This document shows positions 49,201 to 63,501 of a stretch of DNA of 64,000 bases, in pieces (positions within the stretch are counted from its first letter, which is position 1; each line of letters opens with the position of its first letter). The notes under the pieces are model-generated. The model saw only the letters and a list, made by a program, of their open reading frames with translations. It was not told the origin of the DNA and made no database searches. Source of the DNA: Ifrita kowaldi (lineage: Eukaryota > Chordata > Aves > Passeriformes > Cinclosomatidae). A program made the position numbers and the translations under genes. Location: contig VZRS01012606.1 of the NCBI GenBank assembly GCA_013398055.1, forward strand, positions 148,911-212,910, in the 5' to 3' direction.

Positions 49201-51506
49201 CACCTGGGGTACCTGCATCTGTGGCCAGATCCCTCTCCTTGGTTTCTCACCAGGGTGTAGAGCCCTGTCAGGGTAGTCCAACCTCAGGTGGGCAGAATTG
49301 TCTGTCAGGTAGTGGAGGATGTCACACTTGTCTAGCACCCTGATTTATTGTTTTGCTTCCCCTGAAGTTCTTGGGCTGTTTCACATCCTGACTTCTATTA
49401 TCTGAGGAATATTATCAGTGGCAGATAATTTCTCTCAGTCATGGAGACAGATTTCAATTCATGCTTTCTTGAGTTTGAGACTGGGTTATTTGATTCTATC
49501 TGCCTCCACCCTTTAACTCTTGTAATCAAAATCTAGAAGCTGCAGGAAGGCTGCTGCCAAAAATCAGCTTTTCAGAACAGAAGTCTTTAGTGTTCTGTGT
49601 TCAGTGGTATGTCAGTTGTAAACTCTTCATGCTGATTTATAAAGCTTTGCATGGCCTTCGACTGTCTGATGAAACTGTCTTGATTACCACCCACCGGTGC
49701 TGCCTTCCTGACTGTCTGTGGGACTGGATTTCATTCTGCCACTCAGAGAGCATTTCACCATTATTCTTCTGCCTTGTGAAATTCTCTTTCCATGATAAGA
49801 ACTATCATTCCACTGAAGCTTTGTAGAAGAAGCCTGATTTTTGGTGGAACTACTTGACACCAACAGCAAGATTCTCAGCTGGCATTCTGTTACCAGTGAC
49901 GCAAGCAACATAAAGCAGCGGCTTTACCAAATGGGTCATGATTATTTAGAAATACGTTTTTATTGTGATTTTGTAAGACTTTTTTTTAAAAGAGACAATT
50001 AATGATGCAGTCAGAAAAAAATTAAGGCCAGGAGTTGACTACTTGAGCTTTTCATTGTCATGCTGCTATTTTTATATTGTTGTGTGATTGAGCAGTTATG
50101 TCAGCTGCCTCAGTTCTCATCTGTAGGAGGAAAGGGAGTACGTATCCTTCGACATCCTCTGCCCTAGACATGCTGTGAATGTGCTGTGAGAATTGGTCAA
50201 ACAGTAAAATGTTTTGGGCTGAAAAGGGTCTGATGACTCCTCTGGGAAAGAAAGGTGTGACCCCACTGAAATGTCTGGAGTTGCTCTGATAAAATGAGGC
50301 AGAGGAAGGGCCTCCCACACGAAGAAGAGAATCCATTATAAAAGCAAAGAGGCAATGGTTTAGTGCCAGGTCATGTTTACTGAGGAGTCCTCAGAGACAG
50401 TGTATAGGGTGTGCCAGTTAGCAAGATCACCTCATGGTGTTTTGCTTTCCAGCTGTTTGTCTGTCAGCAAAACACCTTTGTTCTGTTATTGCCTTAATTT
50501 CTGTTCTCCCAACCAGCATGGACATTTTAATAACAAGCTGTTGCTTAAAGAGGATCTATATAAAATATAACCAAACCACCATTTTAGAAGCAGTGGGGAA
50601 CTCCTTTGGCTGCTAGGAATTCCAGATTGTTTACGTTAAGAAAACCTATATGTGTAAACTTTTCCATTTAGGCTACAAAACCAATTATGCTAAAATGAGT
50701 GGCATGGTAACGTGGGGGCTTAGAGTTTGTGTTTATCACAACAATTGCATTTGCAACATGGTAGATGCATGAATGGGACTAGGGATTGGATGAAGAGTGA
50801 TACCCCCACCACTACTCTCAAAACAAACCCTCCCAAAACACAGCCAGAACTGAATCACATGCATGGAATGAGGATGTGTGCTTCGGTTATTGCTTTATTC
50901 TGTTGTCCTGAACTATTCCTCCATGGCTGCTCAGGAAGGACAGAAGATAGCTGGGTATTGAGAGAGAGACGTAGACCATTTCCAAAATGTTTTTCTCCTT
51001 TAGGCTTTTTCTTGTTCTCAGCATTTTTTTCTGCTTTTCCTTCAATGTGTTGGAAGGAGGAAGTTTGTTTATTAAAATCTTGTCTATACAGAAAAACTCT
51101 TCCCTCTAAGTGTGCTTGGTTTTTATTAACAAAACAGAAACTAGACAAAAAGAAGGTTTGGCTTTTTTTTTTTCCTTCTTAAGAATTATATAGGGTTTTC
51201 CTTAAAGTAAATTCCCTATTTTTCCTTACCAAATGAGAATCTTTAACTCCACAGAGCAGAGTATTGATTTGTCTCCTACACTGAAATTGCTGAAGCATAT
51301 AGGAAATCTGATGTTTGTGGTGTTTAAAAAAAATTGCTTAATTATTCCCTTTCTCCCTGCTTATTCCCATAACTTAAGGTACAAATGAAAAGATGGGCTG
51401 TTAACAGACACTGCTCTTCTTCAGATCATGCCAGTTCAGAGGTGGGCATGCAACTCAGTCCCTCAAGTGGGAGCTTTTAAACTGTGTATGTGTAATGTGG
51501 AGATTG
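46274..51506. other. Non-coding stretch, no feature recognised
   Basis: A CT-rich low-complexity patch lies at 48378-48416. The 151-codon plus frame at 50727-51182 is mirrored by an open frame on the other strand and has no domain. Confidence 0.5.
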
Positions 51507-51567
51507 TGGGACTTTGAGCAACCTGTGAAAAGTGGAAAGTGTCCCTGCTCATGGCACATAGTTGGAG
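51507..51567 (+). mobile_element. CR1 3' fragment, part left of an inserted LTR
   Basis: gggactttgagcaacctgtg, then agtggaaagtgtccctgctcatggca and gttggag match the CR1 3' region. The next CR1 words resume at 52048, after the LTR. Confidence 0.8.
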
Positions 51568-52047
51568 TGATGCCTAAAGATTTTTAGCTTTTTCATATAT
51601 TTGTAGCTTTGTAGATTTATAACATATAGTTGTATAGTTTCTAGCACTTTCTTACCCTTTCTCACACTTTAGAACAGTGGCTAACCCTTTCTCACACATT
51701 ATGTCACACTCTTGAAATTCTATTTAGTCTTATTTTCAAGAAAAGAATTTCTAACAGGGACATCTTGTTTTGCACCAGCACTTGGGAGACATAACAAGAA
51801 ATAGGGCAAAGAACCTCCTGAAGAGACTCCAAGGGGCAGGCCCAAGGGTGGGTCACCAGGACAACCATTCTCCTATTGGATGTACTTGCTAGATATACTA
51901 ATTAATTAAACTTATAAAAATTTTGATAATCTGATATCGTGGGTGTGCATATCTGTATTTTGTGCACCTGAAAGCTTTCATTAAAGAACTGCTCTTTGTT
52001 ATCACCTCTAAAATTGTTTGGAAAGTTTCTTTCAATCCTAGGCAACA
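51568..52047 (+). mobile_element. ERV LTR inserted into a CR1 tail
   Basis: It begins TGATGCCTAAAG and ends CCTAGGCAACA, imperfect inverted repeats. Both borders are confirmed independently because the CR1 tail is interrupted exactly here (51507-51567 and 52048-52106). Inside are a TATA-like cttataaaa near 51910 and attaaag near 51981 in the expected order for U3/R. It is 480 bp with no internal genes, so a solo LTR. The target duplication is too decayed to read (ttggag versus gtggca). The family is not identified. Confidence 0.75.
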
Positions 52048-52106
52048 GTGGCAAGATGATCTTTAGGCTTCCTTCCAACCCAAACTATTTCATGATTCAT
52101 TATATT
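52048..52106 (+). mobile_element. CR1 3' tail, part right of the inserted LTR
   Basis: gatgatctttaggcttccttccaacccaaact followed by atttcatgattc is the CR1 terminal tail and continues the left part directly. Confidence 0.85.
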
Positions 52107-55100
52107 CAGTACCATACTTCCTGCAAGCACAGAACTGGCTGTCTTGAGAGATGCTGGTCTCTAATTGAGTTCAGCAATAAACAGATGACACCTTCAGAGC
52201 AGAACTAAGTCCCTGCTCTCTGCAGGGCTGTTGCTGTTGGCTGACAGTGCCCAGGACTTCAGTGCTCCACATGAATTGGGCACTGGGTCTGTGACAAAAA
52301 TGTTACTTTCATCTCCTTGATGCTGCAAAGAATGAGAGAAGAGGAAAAAAGGCCTCAGAGTTTACTCACAGATGGAGTGTGCCAGTGCTACTGAGCTCAG
52401 AGCCCTGGTATCACAAGTCTTTTTATTTTATTCTCCACTTATAATGTGATGTGCAGACACATGAAAATGGGATGTCAGAAGCCTAAATACATTATTGGGT
52501 CTGGCCTTTCATTTCAGTGTACTGTATTGATATTGCAAACAGATTTCACATTCACAAGATAATAACAATGACCGTGAACTTCATTTAAAGTTATGAATAT
52601 GTCCCAGTGGGAATCCTCAAAGCTATCTAATACCCAAGTTTATGTTTTCAGTAAGTTTAAGCACTTGTAGTAGATGACTGCAAATTCAAATGCCTCAAAT
52701 AACCTCCCTGCCAAAAGTGCCGAAAGGCACCTTCTAAAAAGTCCACTAACTCTCAGGTAGGCTTTCTGCAATCCTCAAATCGCTGCTTCTTTCCCTGGAG
52801 CTGGGTAGCTCTGTCCTTAGTGCCACACAGTCAGGCATTGCCAGAGCAGTTCTGCAGAGGGCAAGCCAGGCAAAGCCCTGGGGAAGTCAACAGGTGCCTT
52901 GGTGGCTGGGGAGACAATGGCAGACTGCAACCCAGGTTTTAGGTAATGTAAAACTGAGGCCCTGGCAGAGTCTGAGGAAATGGAATAAGCCTCTTGTGGT
53001 GTCCCTTGAATGCAGATCAGCACATTCACCAACAGAACACAAATTTTACATGCATACACCATCATAGACCATCAGTGTGACTGGCTTCTATGTCATGCTT
53101 TTCATACTACTGGTGAAAATGATCAGTACTTCTTTAAATTATAAAATCTGAGGAATTTTCAGTAAGAGAGCATTCACATTCCCACTGGCTTTGGTAAGAG
53201 TTTGCCTGAAGCACAGGAAAGGTGACCACGCCAGGGCCTCACTTCTCTTAGGCACTTTCAGTCTCTTTGGCCCTGCTCAGCCAGATAAACCTCTTAGGTT
53301 TGTTTTTCCCCCTTCTTCTTCTTTTTTTTTTTTTTTAATTTTTTTTTCTTTACACTAGACTGTTTCCTTATAGTATCAGTGGCCTACTCTCAATAGTCAA
53401 CTTTTTCCACCTCTGCTCTGTTCCTGTAATCTGTAGATTTTTGTTGGCGAGGTGAAGTCCTTCTATGGAGGAAATAATAGGAGAACTAGGCCTGCAATCC
53501 ACGCTGTAGTTCTGTTCCTTGAAAAAGACAGGTTCCTCTTTAAGAATTACATTTATGTTTTGGATATATTGAATATAGGGAAGTACCATTTCCTTTCCTT
53601 TATTACATATCCATTGTATTGTTGAATATAAGGAAAATGTAATAGAGTTGTCACACAAAAGAGGTGAAAAGGATAAAACAACACTCTTGGTTGCTTTTAA
53701 GCTCCTCGTTCTGAATAGAAATAGGGTCCTGGTTGGGTTGGGGTTTTTTGAGCTGGTCTGTTTAGAGCTGTTCAGCTGCTGCATTTCAGTGGGCTTGATT
53801 TGCAAGATTAGGAGTTCAAAGTTGGAAAGACCAACAGTGATACACTCCACATGTAGAGGGATTTACATTTAGTTTTAAAATTAAAATTTTAAATCTACAG
53901 AAATGTAAAGCAATTGGGAGTAAGAATAGGGTCAGTGGCATTGGCTCTACAATTACTTTATTTGGGGATGGGTGGAGAGGAGGGAGACATGCCTTACATA
54001 TGAGAAAATGATGCTTTCCTTGGTGGTTGCTCAGAGCTCTTCTGTAACAGTGGCAGGAAGGAAAATATCTGATGGGAGGGTTGCAGGCTGTATGTTCCCT
54101 GTGAAATGATCTGCATGAAATCTCTTATGTTGCTCTGAGCTTGAAATAATCAGTAATCTCTCAGCACAAGCCTCCTGTGTTTCATAAAGGAACTAAGATC
54201 TGCAAAATATGTATTTCTTCTGTCTTAACACCTTCCTCTGCTATTTCTTTCCCTGCTCTGTAAGAAACTGTTATTCAGAAGCAGCTGAGATACAAGCTCA
54301 TACTTCTGGAGGTTGAATAATGGTACAGACAGTGTCTTATTGCAGCTGGTTAAGTATTGGGTTTTTTACTAAGATAGCGGGAGAAAAAGTAGATGAAGGT
54401 AAACTCATTTGTCCTTTCTGCATAACCTTATCTCTGGCTTCCTTCCTTTCCCATCTTTTTCCTTCTAACACATCGCATTTTGCGACCATATTGTTTCATG
54501 CACAGAACCTGTGCTTTACGGCTTGCATTAAATACAGGCTTTATTGAGATTTCTGTTGTTGTTGCTGTTTGTAGGCTCTAATTAAGTTCCTGTATTAAAA
54601 ATGCGATATGCTGATCTCTCAAGCTGCTTTCAGTGGGATGCAGGGCACCAGCACCTGTTGCTGCCATCCCTGGAGGAGCCAGCAGTGGTGCAGAGTGGAC
54701 CCTCTGCAAGCAGGGGCAGAGAACATCCTCTAAGCCATCCTTCCTATCACTCTCTCCTCCTCTCTCTCACGGGTGCACACACACACATCGCCACACAGTT
54801 TTGCTGTCTGCTGCTTCTGCTTTCTGTTGCTAAGTGAACAGCTCCAGCTCACACACAGAGCCAATAGCATCCTGACCTCCAAAGGCTGCGAAAAGCTGAA
54901 GAAAGGGAATCTAACAGTGCCATGTTTTCTTTGCTCTCCTCTCACCTCCCTTTCACAGGGATGTGAGGAGGGCAGAGGGAATATACAGGATGGTGGAGAT
55001 AATTCATAACAGCCACTCATGTTCTGGTGATACATGAAATAATACCTGGGGAAAGAAATAGAATATTATGCTCCTTTGTATTTATACACACACAGAGGCA

Positions 55101-56935
55101 AACATGTTTTTCCTTGTGCTGTGAGCTCCAAGCTGTGATTAGGAAATGAGTTAACACCATGAAGTTAGTTTGCTGTGCTCTTTGCAGCTGTTAATCTTCT
55201 ACTAATCACTGCCACTGGAATATATTGTGAGGCTCATCTTTCCCTCGACCAGAGAAATACTGAGCATTGGTTCAGCCTTCCTGTCACTAGTCATGACACA
55301 TTTATCACCTTACAGCTATTGTTTCCCTGCTCTCCTTTAGGAGTATTTGGGAAGAGGGAGTTGCTCAGCATGCTGCAGACACTTGTGTGATAGCTGTAGT
55401 CCTGGTAAGCACACAGCCACACGGTCTGTAGCTATTGGAATTGGCAATTTTATAGTCATATTTTGTTTAAAAGAAATTTGTTATGACTCCTCTTTCACAA
55501 ATGCAGAACAGGATTTTTGTGATTCAAGTAGTAAGATAAAGCATGTGTTTGGTAGCTTAATGTTCTGTGGGAAGCTAGTGTAGGTTGTTTTGTATATGAA
55601 GTTTTTCCTGTTTAAAGATGTTTGCATCTTGAGCACAGTTTTTTAGGCACAGCAAAGAAATGAGTGAATTTTATCTGTAAACCATCAGTGCCAGTGACAG
55701 AAAGTACTTGTGTTTGCTCTATGGCTGGTTTGAGTCTGCTGGTGTTCTGTGAGGAATATAGCACTCACCTTGCCTCTAAGCAGCAGTGTGGATGATTGCA
55801 GTTAGTTCTGGATCTGGAAGGAACCAGATATAACATAACGTTCTTGCTAAGTGTAAATGAGATCACCATGTCCAATATTATTGTTTGCATGTCATAACCA
55901 CCAAGATTTCCCAGCTGCAAACCTCAAGGCAAATGGTGGGTAGATAAAAGGTATCTACGGAGGGACAGTGGTTGGTGGGATGAAATGCCCCTCAGAACTG
56001 GTGGTTGGACCTGATGAGCAGGGTAAATTAGTGAAACTCAAATACTCCATTAAAGAAATCAGATTTTTTACAAAGATTTTACTCATAAATGACAATTGAT
56101 CCACTTAAGCCACATCATGATTGTTAACAGTTTATTGATGGCTCTGAGCAGTAGCAGTGAAGGATTTCTTGTGATCATCTAAAAGCATCAGCACAGACCT
56201 CTGTCTTCTCCATTTGCCACCAGAAGATGATGAGCAGTGAAGTCCACAGTATATTAGGTTGTACAATGTAACCCACAGGTTGTAGGGAATGTAATAAATC
56301 ACAGAGGTCGGACCGAAGGAGAGCTGAGCTTTCCCTGTGGTGCTAGAGTGGCTCTGCTGCAGCATCTCCTCCTGCAGTGGAGAACTGAGGGCAGGGTGGT
56401 CTTTGGGGAGGGTGTCAATGTCCAGACAAAGATTTGGGGGCAAAGACTGTTCTGTCTGCTAGGGAAGAGCAGCCTAAAATTGGAATGAATCTGAGTGATG
56501 CAATAGTTTAACATGGGGTCAGCAGTGCTTCACTGGATGTTCCTTGAAACAAAAGGTTGCTCTGCTTTTACAGTCAGGTACCGTGTAACTCACTCATTTG
56601 CCTTGACATGTCACAGCTGCCACTGTGCCACTGAGCACAGACACAATACCAGTCCTTTCAAGCCAACAGAGCCCAGCTGTATGTGGCAAACTTGTTTAGT
56701 GCTTTCTAGAGCTCATACTGTGCTTGCCTCCTTAGCCCAGCTGACGACTGTAAAAGAGTGATAAAACTTGGAAGAGCTTGCCACAGTCGATAATTTTGCA
56801 TTGTACAATGAAATATAATGTTACAGTTGTCACCTTTAATTAGCAGATGACACATTGTCAATCTGCAATCAATTGAATTTAATTTTCAGTTTTGAACTCC
56901 CTTTGCATTATTACCAGATTAACTGTCCTTACATT
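52107..56935. other. Non-coding stretch with low-complexity runs
   Basis: A poly-T run at 53322-53336 lies in a longer T-rich patch. CT-rich and AC-rich short repeats lie at 54748-54787. The 160-codon minus frame at 53368-53850 shows no domain. No transposon hallmark seen. Confidence 0.5.
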
Positions 56936-56952
56936 AAAAAAAAAAAAAAAAA
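56936..56952. repeat. Poly-A run (17 bases)
   Basis: Homopolymer with no recognisable transposon body on its 5' side. Confidence 0.9.
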
Positions 56953-59900
56953 GGCATAAAAGCATGGAATTGTGCTTGATGAAAAAATTGTTCTAAACCG
57001 TAGGTTTCAAGAAAACAAAACAACTCAGGGTGAAGTCTCATTCGTGTCTCTGCTCTCAGAATCATCTTTCTCCCTTCATGCAAAGTCTCAGCAGATTGTG
57101 AAGGGTGTAACACGTACCTGAGCCTGTAGTCAAGGTTGGGGAAGTCCTGTTCCTTAAGGGGTCACTTTCCTTCGTGCAGCTTGGCAGCTGAGCTCTCCTA
57201 GTCTGTTTGCAGCCCTGTTCTTCCTCTGGCTGCTCCTGCCTGTTCCTTGCTGCCCCTGCCTGGATGGTGCTGCATGAGCTGGTGCAGGGTGGGCACCTGA
57301 TACCTGTCACCTTCTGCGGATTTTTTTTCATTCTCTTGTACAAAATTCACTGCGTACAAATCCATTTGTCTGTTTCGACTGTTGTGTTGAGTGGTGTGCC
57401 CGGTGTGCTTATTGCCATGGTATCTAAGCACTTTTTAATATGTTCTGTCTGAAATTTGCCATGTGTTTCAAGCTTAACAAAGCTCCAGTAAGAGGAAGGC
57501 CTGGACTGAGGAAGAAATGACACTTTGGAAGAGCAGTTAAAGAAGAAAAATAGATTCAAATTATCCTAGTTGTTATGTTATTCCTTCCTTCTGCACGGAA
57601 GATTTATACAAATGAAATTTTGGTATGCAAACTAAGGCTGACTTTTGTCAGTTTAATTTATCCTCTGAACCTGGAGTTTTTTGATTGCTCTGTCACTTCC
57701 CATAACTGCACCATTCACTAATTTCCTCTGCCTTTCCCCTCTTTTTCTGGCCCCACACAGCTCACTCGGGCTTTGTCTGTGTTAGGCAAGCTTGCAGTGT
57801 AAATAAATTGATATATCAGTAGCTGCACCGTTGTAGGCTTCTCTTACAAGCACCCTTCTGGCACAACAGGAAACTCAAATTGTTTATTTCATTTGGCAAT
57901 TAAATCCAGTTAGGCTAATCTGGACTACAGCCTTGCAGTGTGCCCATTTAAAGATTTTTAACTGTGTAACTGAATCTATGCATATGCCAGTATAGTTTTT
58001 CTCTTTGTGTTGCACAGTCCAGTAGTAGAGATGTGGGTTTTGAACCTCCCTATCAAATGGTTTGGTTGGTCAGCTCAAGTTGCTGGCAGGTGGGAGTGCC
58101 CTCACAGTGTTGTAGGGACAGCTCACGGATGCCTGTGGCTGGTAGCACGGTTCTGGGTGTGGTGATCCTCAAATCCCCCCCTTGCTGGTGCACAGCCCAG
58201 CTGAGCACACAGCTGGGTACATAGTTACCCCCTTGCTTTATGTTGCAATATGAAGGACTTCGAGGTTTGATCCCATTGAGGTCTGAGTGTACCTTTGCAC
58301 GTGTGCACATCTGTTCACGCAGAAAGCACGCTCTGTACCAAAAATCTTATGGGGAAGAACAAATATTGACTTTCCCTTGCTTTGCACGTTACACAGGTGG
58401 TTGTTTCTGAGCTGCCAGGTTGGAAGTTAAGCCACTTCCTATAGAGTCAGAAGAATATACTTGAGGTGAAAGTGGAGAAACAGGCTGACTTAGTTTTGTC
58501 TTCCTGATGTTCAAAACCACACTGTACAAGGGAGAATCTTACCGTTCTGTAACTGCTGCTCCTGATTGCTTGAATTTATATAATTCCCCTTGTCTGGAGA
58601 ACTCCAAATGCTTTAAAAACTATCCTTGGTGCAGCAGAGTTAATTTCAAGACACAAAATAATTGTATGTATTAGAATGTAACATAAAATCATCTGTGGCT
58701 CTTAAAATATTTAACAGCATAAAGTGGATCATTCCTCCCTGATTTTACACAACTGTGTAGACTTCATGTAGTGTCATACACTCGCTATTAATCATACAGA
58801 TAGAACTGTCATCTTTGTGGGCTTCGCTGGAATTGCTAAGGTGCCCTCTGCAGAAGATACTGTGGCTAATGTTCTCATTACCAACTAATTGGCTAAAGAG
58901 AATTCTCTCACATTGCATTTAGTCTGATGGATATTTTCTATCACCTGATGGGTGGAATGGACAGCCAAACCAATTATCACAGCAAAGAGTGCTATATATC
59001 CGAAAATTTCAGGCAGAGAAAAAAGACCCTTGTAAGATTATGTCTAGTCAGTGCCAGCTGAGATTTTGTTAAATTATTAAATGGGTTTGGGTATGGGTTT
59101 TTGGTAAAAGCACAATTCAGAATACCTTGAAGCTTCTGTAAACCAGGCAGCCCCTATGCTGATTTTGGGTTGTGATGTTAGTGCTTTGGCATTAAGTAAC
59201 CTTAAGTGGGTGTGGAGGACTAAAAACAAGTGGAGGCATCCTGAGGTGTTAACAGACAGTATTCTGGAGAGTTTATACCTTAATGAGCCTTGTGATTCAG
59301 AAGTGCTGGGGTATGTGCTATTTACATAGTAACCCTTAGACATAGGCATTATTCAAATTCTTTTTGTGATTGTTTTCCTTTCATGTAGCTCTAACATATT
59401 TGAAGGAATGTTTGTGCAGTAACTGAGATGGAAAGTTGTTTGGTTTTTTCCTTTGTAGTTAACGCTTTAATTTGTGAGATCTTTGCTTGAAATGCAAAAG
59501 ATGATTTTCTGGAGTAAGGGAGAACATCATGTACAATTCTCTTGCAGACCTAGCTTTCAGTGCTTTGGGAACATTCTCTGTTTTTCCAGCATCGGTGGCA
59601 AAGCTAAAATTTCTTCTCTCTCAGCCTGGGAAGCTAGCATGGGCTCTGGTGCATAGCCTGTCTGCCCTGTGGCTGACCCATGTACCTCAGCACCTAGAGC
59701 CTATGGTGCTGCTGCTCTTTGTGAATCCTTCTGTTAGTGACTGGACTGGTAAAGGAAAGGAGAGATATGCCATGCAATCAAATTTCGAGGAAGAAGGCTG
59801 AGGAGAACATGAGAACTGATAAGAATCAATGACCAGGACAGAAGATGGCAGGAAGGCCAGTGTCCCTTTGTGGGGCTGGGAGTTGAAGCCATGTGGGGTT

Positions 59901-62900
59901 AGTTACTGTCTTCTCCTTATCCCATCCTCTCCAGCCCCAGCACTATTCTCCCAGCCCTTCAGTCCTTGGGGTGTCACCATGCAGAGCTGCCTTTCTCTTC
60001 CTCCAGCATAGCAGAAGCAAGGTGCCCCTCTCAGCCCCTCTTTAGTGTTCAGGTGTCTCCTGGAAGCAGAGTTCTGCCTCTGTGATACTGTCCTCACCAT
60101 GGATTCTGGAAAAACATGCTCTTAGAGAGTTGGCCAGGAATCTCACTTTTAGTAATGCATTCTTTTTTTTTTTTTTTAAGTCAGATCATTTGTAGCAGAA
60201 TCATTTTAAATAAGCTGTCCTTGCTTCATTAAAGCCGTAATGAGAACCAGAAGAAAAGAAATTTCTCAGATAAGGGCAGGTGACATGGGAGAATGTAGAT
60301 TCCTTTTCACATACAGAATGAAAAGTGTGTGTGTGTGCTTGTGTTTCTTTTTTTGTTCTTTACTGTATATTCTGCCTCCTTACTAGAGAGGACTGCACAG
60401 GTGGTCAGGTTGAGAGTTTGGGCTGTGTTCCTGGGAGGCTGTAATTCAAATGGATGAAGGGAGAAGGGCACTGGGGAAAAGGCAGAGGAAAAGGAGAGGC
60501 TTTCCACGAGAAAATCACGTGACTGTGTGCATGCAAGTGCATGGTTTGCAGCCTCTCCAAGTGTTTTGTTATTGAGAGGGTAGAAGCCAATGCTCTGGGG
60601 AGCACTCCAAGAGGGCTGAGTGGAGCTGAGGGAAAATGCATTGGAGCATTGAATTGTCTTTAAATCTCATCATAGCTCTGCATGGTGGGCCCACAGATTA
60701 TGTCTTTGGACCGCTGCAGTAGTGAAGTAAGAGAAGCACAGGGCACTGCTGATCTACAGCTATTTTGAAAAAGACAAGTTTTAAGCTTAGCATTTCTTTA
60801 ATCCTTGCTTCTTATTGACTGACAAGGATGATGGAAGCTGGAAGCATTCTTGCCCTGTTTTTTGGGTAACAGTAGCTTTGTAGAGAGTCTGCACCCTCCT
60901 CCACACTGGGAAAAGCCAGGGAACATGTAACTCAACATGACACAAGGGCTTGTTTGTATTACTGAATGTGTCCTCTTGCATTAGTATGTAGATTAATCGA
61001 GAGCCAGTCCAGGAAACATCATGAATGTGCATGCTAAGTGTTGATGCTTTGTTGTTTCATGAATACTCCAAATAAAGTGGACGAAAGGGGTAAGTGCAGT
61101 TAGTAGCAGCAAGAACAACAAAGTACAGGTATATTGTGGTGACAAACCACTTAAAAATGCAGCAAGCCTCATCTCTTAATTCCTGAAGCAGTTCTCTCCC
61201 TTGCATAGACAGGCTTTGTTTCATGCTTCAAAGTTCATTTCAGTTCATTCTTGAATATAATGCAGCTCCTTATAGGCTGCTCAATAATAAATACATCAGA
61301 ATAAAACTTTAATGATAAAATAGACACTACTCTGATCAGAATTAGACCAAAGCATTTGCTGTCAAGCTCAAGTGGGGGAAATTCGGTGTTAAACTTTATG
61401 GTTCTATTAGCATTTTAATGAAAAGACTTCCCAGGCATTCCCTAAAGGTAAAGAAATAAGCTGTCTCTTAAAAACTATATTTTATTGAGAGATGCAACTG
61501 AAGATGCAATAAGTGCACTCCTAGGCACGGAAAAGGACAGTTTGGGCCAAGGCTAAAATTACAGTCAGCAAAGAAGCATACATTTGCTTCTTTCACCTGC
61601 TAATAATGTGTGATTTTCCACATAATGGTCATAACCAGCTGAAAGTGGGGTTTTATTTGGCATGAACATCTGCTTCTCATTGTTCTGGGTGAACCATCCC
61701 AACTTTTTTTTCTTAAAAAATAGAATTGTATTTTTAAAATTTGATTGTAAGTCTCTGTCCACCCTACCTGGATTCTAGCATATGCAGCCCTTGATTGTGG
61801 ATAGAATTATGCTGCATGTGAAGAATTATTCAAGATTTCTTGACTTAAGTCTTCTGGGAGATCTGAAAGTGAAAACTGCCCAAATGTCAGGATGATGTTG
61901 CTCCCTTCAGGTAAAGCAGCTGAGGCTGAGTTACTTTTCACTGCACAATCTCTGCTTGCCCTAATGTGAATATATTTTTCACTTTGTGTGTGTCTTGTTA
62001 TTGTTAGCTATGTGTATTTTCTGTCAGTGTTAATTAAAAAATTGTAATTAGTGGAACAGGTAATGATGTCTTCTTTGAGACATTTGGTCCCTGATTCAGT
62101 TCTATGAACTCTGCCATTTATTTCACCATGTCTAGATTCTACTGGATGTAGTTTTCGTTTTAAAGTAAGCATGTTGATGAATTGATTTTTTTATACAGTC
62201 ATGTAAACTGAATGTCTATAGGACCTGCCAGTGCCATACAATGTGGTTCTGTGCTCTTGGCACCTGTGCCATATACTGAATGTTTCTGGAACAATGGGAA
62301 AATGCCCATCCTTGGGATGCACAGCTCACATTCAGTAATATCAGAATGAGAAAATATCCTCCTTGATTATTTAGTCAAGTCAGCTGAAAAAAGCCAACAG
62401 AAGTGGGCATGCAGAGAGCTAGAACATACTAGCACTGAAAATTACTTCTAATAATTACCTTTCAGAATATTTATGTAATAATTAGATTACCCACCCTTCA
62501 CATTTGCAGTCAGACTTTGCTGTCCTCTTCTCCAGCACAAATTCGCAACAGCGTTCTTTACTACATGACAAGTTCCTTGGGCTTTTGGTTTCAGTTGCTC
62601 TTTCACTTTCATCTAGGATGAATCTGCGCAACTGTCAGTAGTGGAGGTCCCACTTTTGGACACTTGCTCCTGCTGCCTTCTCATGTCAGCAGCAAATATC
62701 ATACAGTCACAAAATAAACAGACTTGTAGGGCTCGTCTAGCAGAAAATAAATTCAGACCCCTGCCCTACTCGTACCTACATGGTGTTACGATGTGTTAAA
62801 ATGGTTGTATGCTGGCACCCGAATACTGTGAAAACAAAGCTATATCTGGGTCCTAGGCTCTATTTTGGGAAACTTAATTAAGGATTGGCATCCCATTCCC

Positions 62901-63078
62901 AAAATAACTCCCTCACAACAAGTTGCCTTCCCCAGAAAGCTGGCCATCTGAATTACAAAAAGTGTGGGTGATGGGATATAGTCAAAGGCCATGCAAATAT
63001 GTAAATAAAACCTGTGTAAACACAGAGCATTCTTATTTTGCTTCCTTCATAATTTTAATAATATCATGTTTCGATTTA
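56953..63078. other. Non-coding stretch, no feature recognised
   Basis: A poly-T run lies at 60163-60177 and a short TG repeat near 60327. Otherwise ordinary sequence without supported exons or transposons. Confidence 0.5.
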
Positions 63079-63203
63079 TAGGCGAGGCCAGATTGGATGG
63101 GGCTTTCAGCAACCTGGTCTAGTGGAAGGTATCCCTGCCCCTAGTAGGGGGATTGGAATGAGGTGATCCCTTCTGACCCAAACCGTTCTGTGATTCTGTG
63201 TAT
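63079..63203 (+). mobile_element. CR1 3' fragment
   Basis: gaggccagattggatggggc, tttcagcaacctggtctagtgg, aaggtatccctgcccc, then tgacccaaaccgttctgtgattctgtg. A short, fairly well-preserved CR1 3' end including the tail. Confidence 0.92.
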
Positions 63204-63501
63204 TTCCTTGTAGGCAAGAGAATGCATAGCCGCAGAAGAAAAAAAGCCGAGTATTAGCAAGGCTTCAAATGCAGGGAAAGGGTGACCACGTAACTTAACT
63301 TGCAAAGATTTTTCCAGTCATAAGACACCAAGTGAAATGTGCTGTTATAAGTTGAAAGAAGGATGTTTTATTGATGTCTTGGTTTCAAAGACAGGAGCCT
63401 GCCAAGGAGGGCAGGAACCTCCCTTGGAATGGAGAATGTGACCCCCTACCCTCCAAATTATTACAACTTTGGAATGAAGGGGCTTTCAGGCAAAGATATG
63501 G

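Noticed and set aside
50727..51182. 151-codon plus-strand open frame
   Set aside because: Mirrored by a 97-codon frame on the opposite strand, composition dominated by T-rich codons (Phe, Leu, Ser), no motif.
51640..51705. Repeated word ccctttctcacac (two copies about 40 bp apart)
   Set aside because: Short internal repeat inside the LTR at 51568-52047, not a separate element.
53368..53850. 160-codon minus-strand open frame
   Set aside because: Low-complexity flanks, no recognisable family, an overlapping frame on the other strand, and no gene context.
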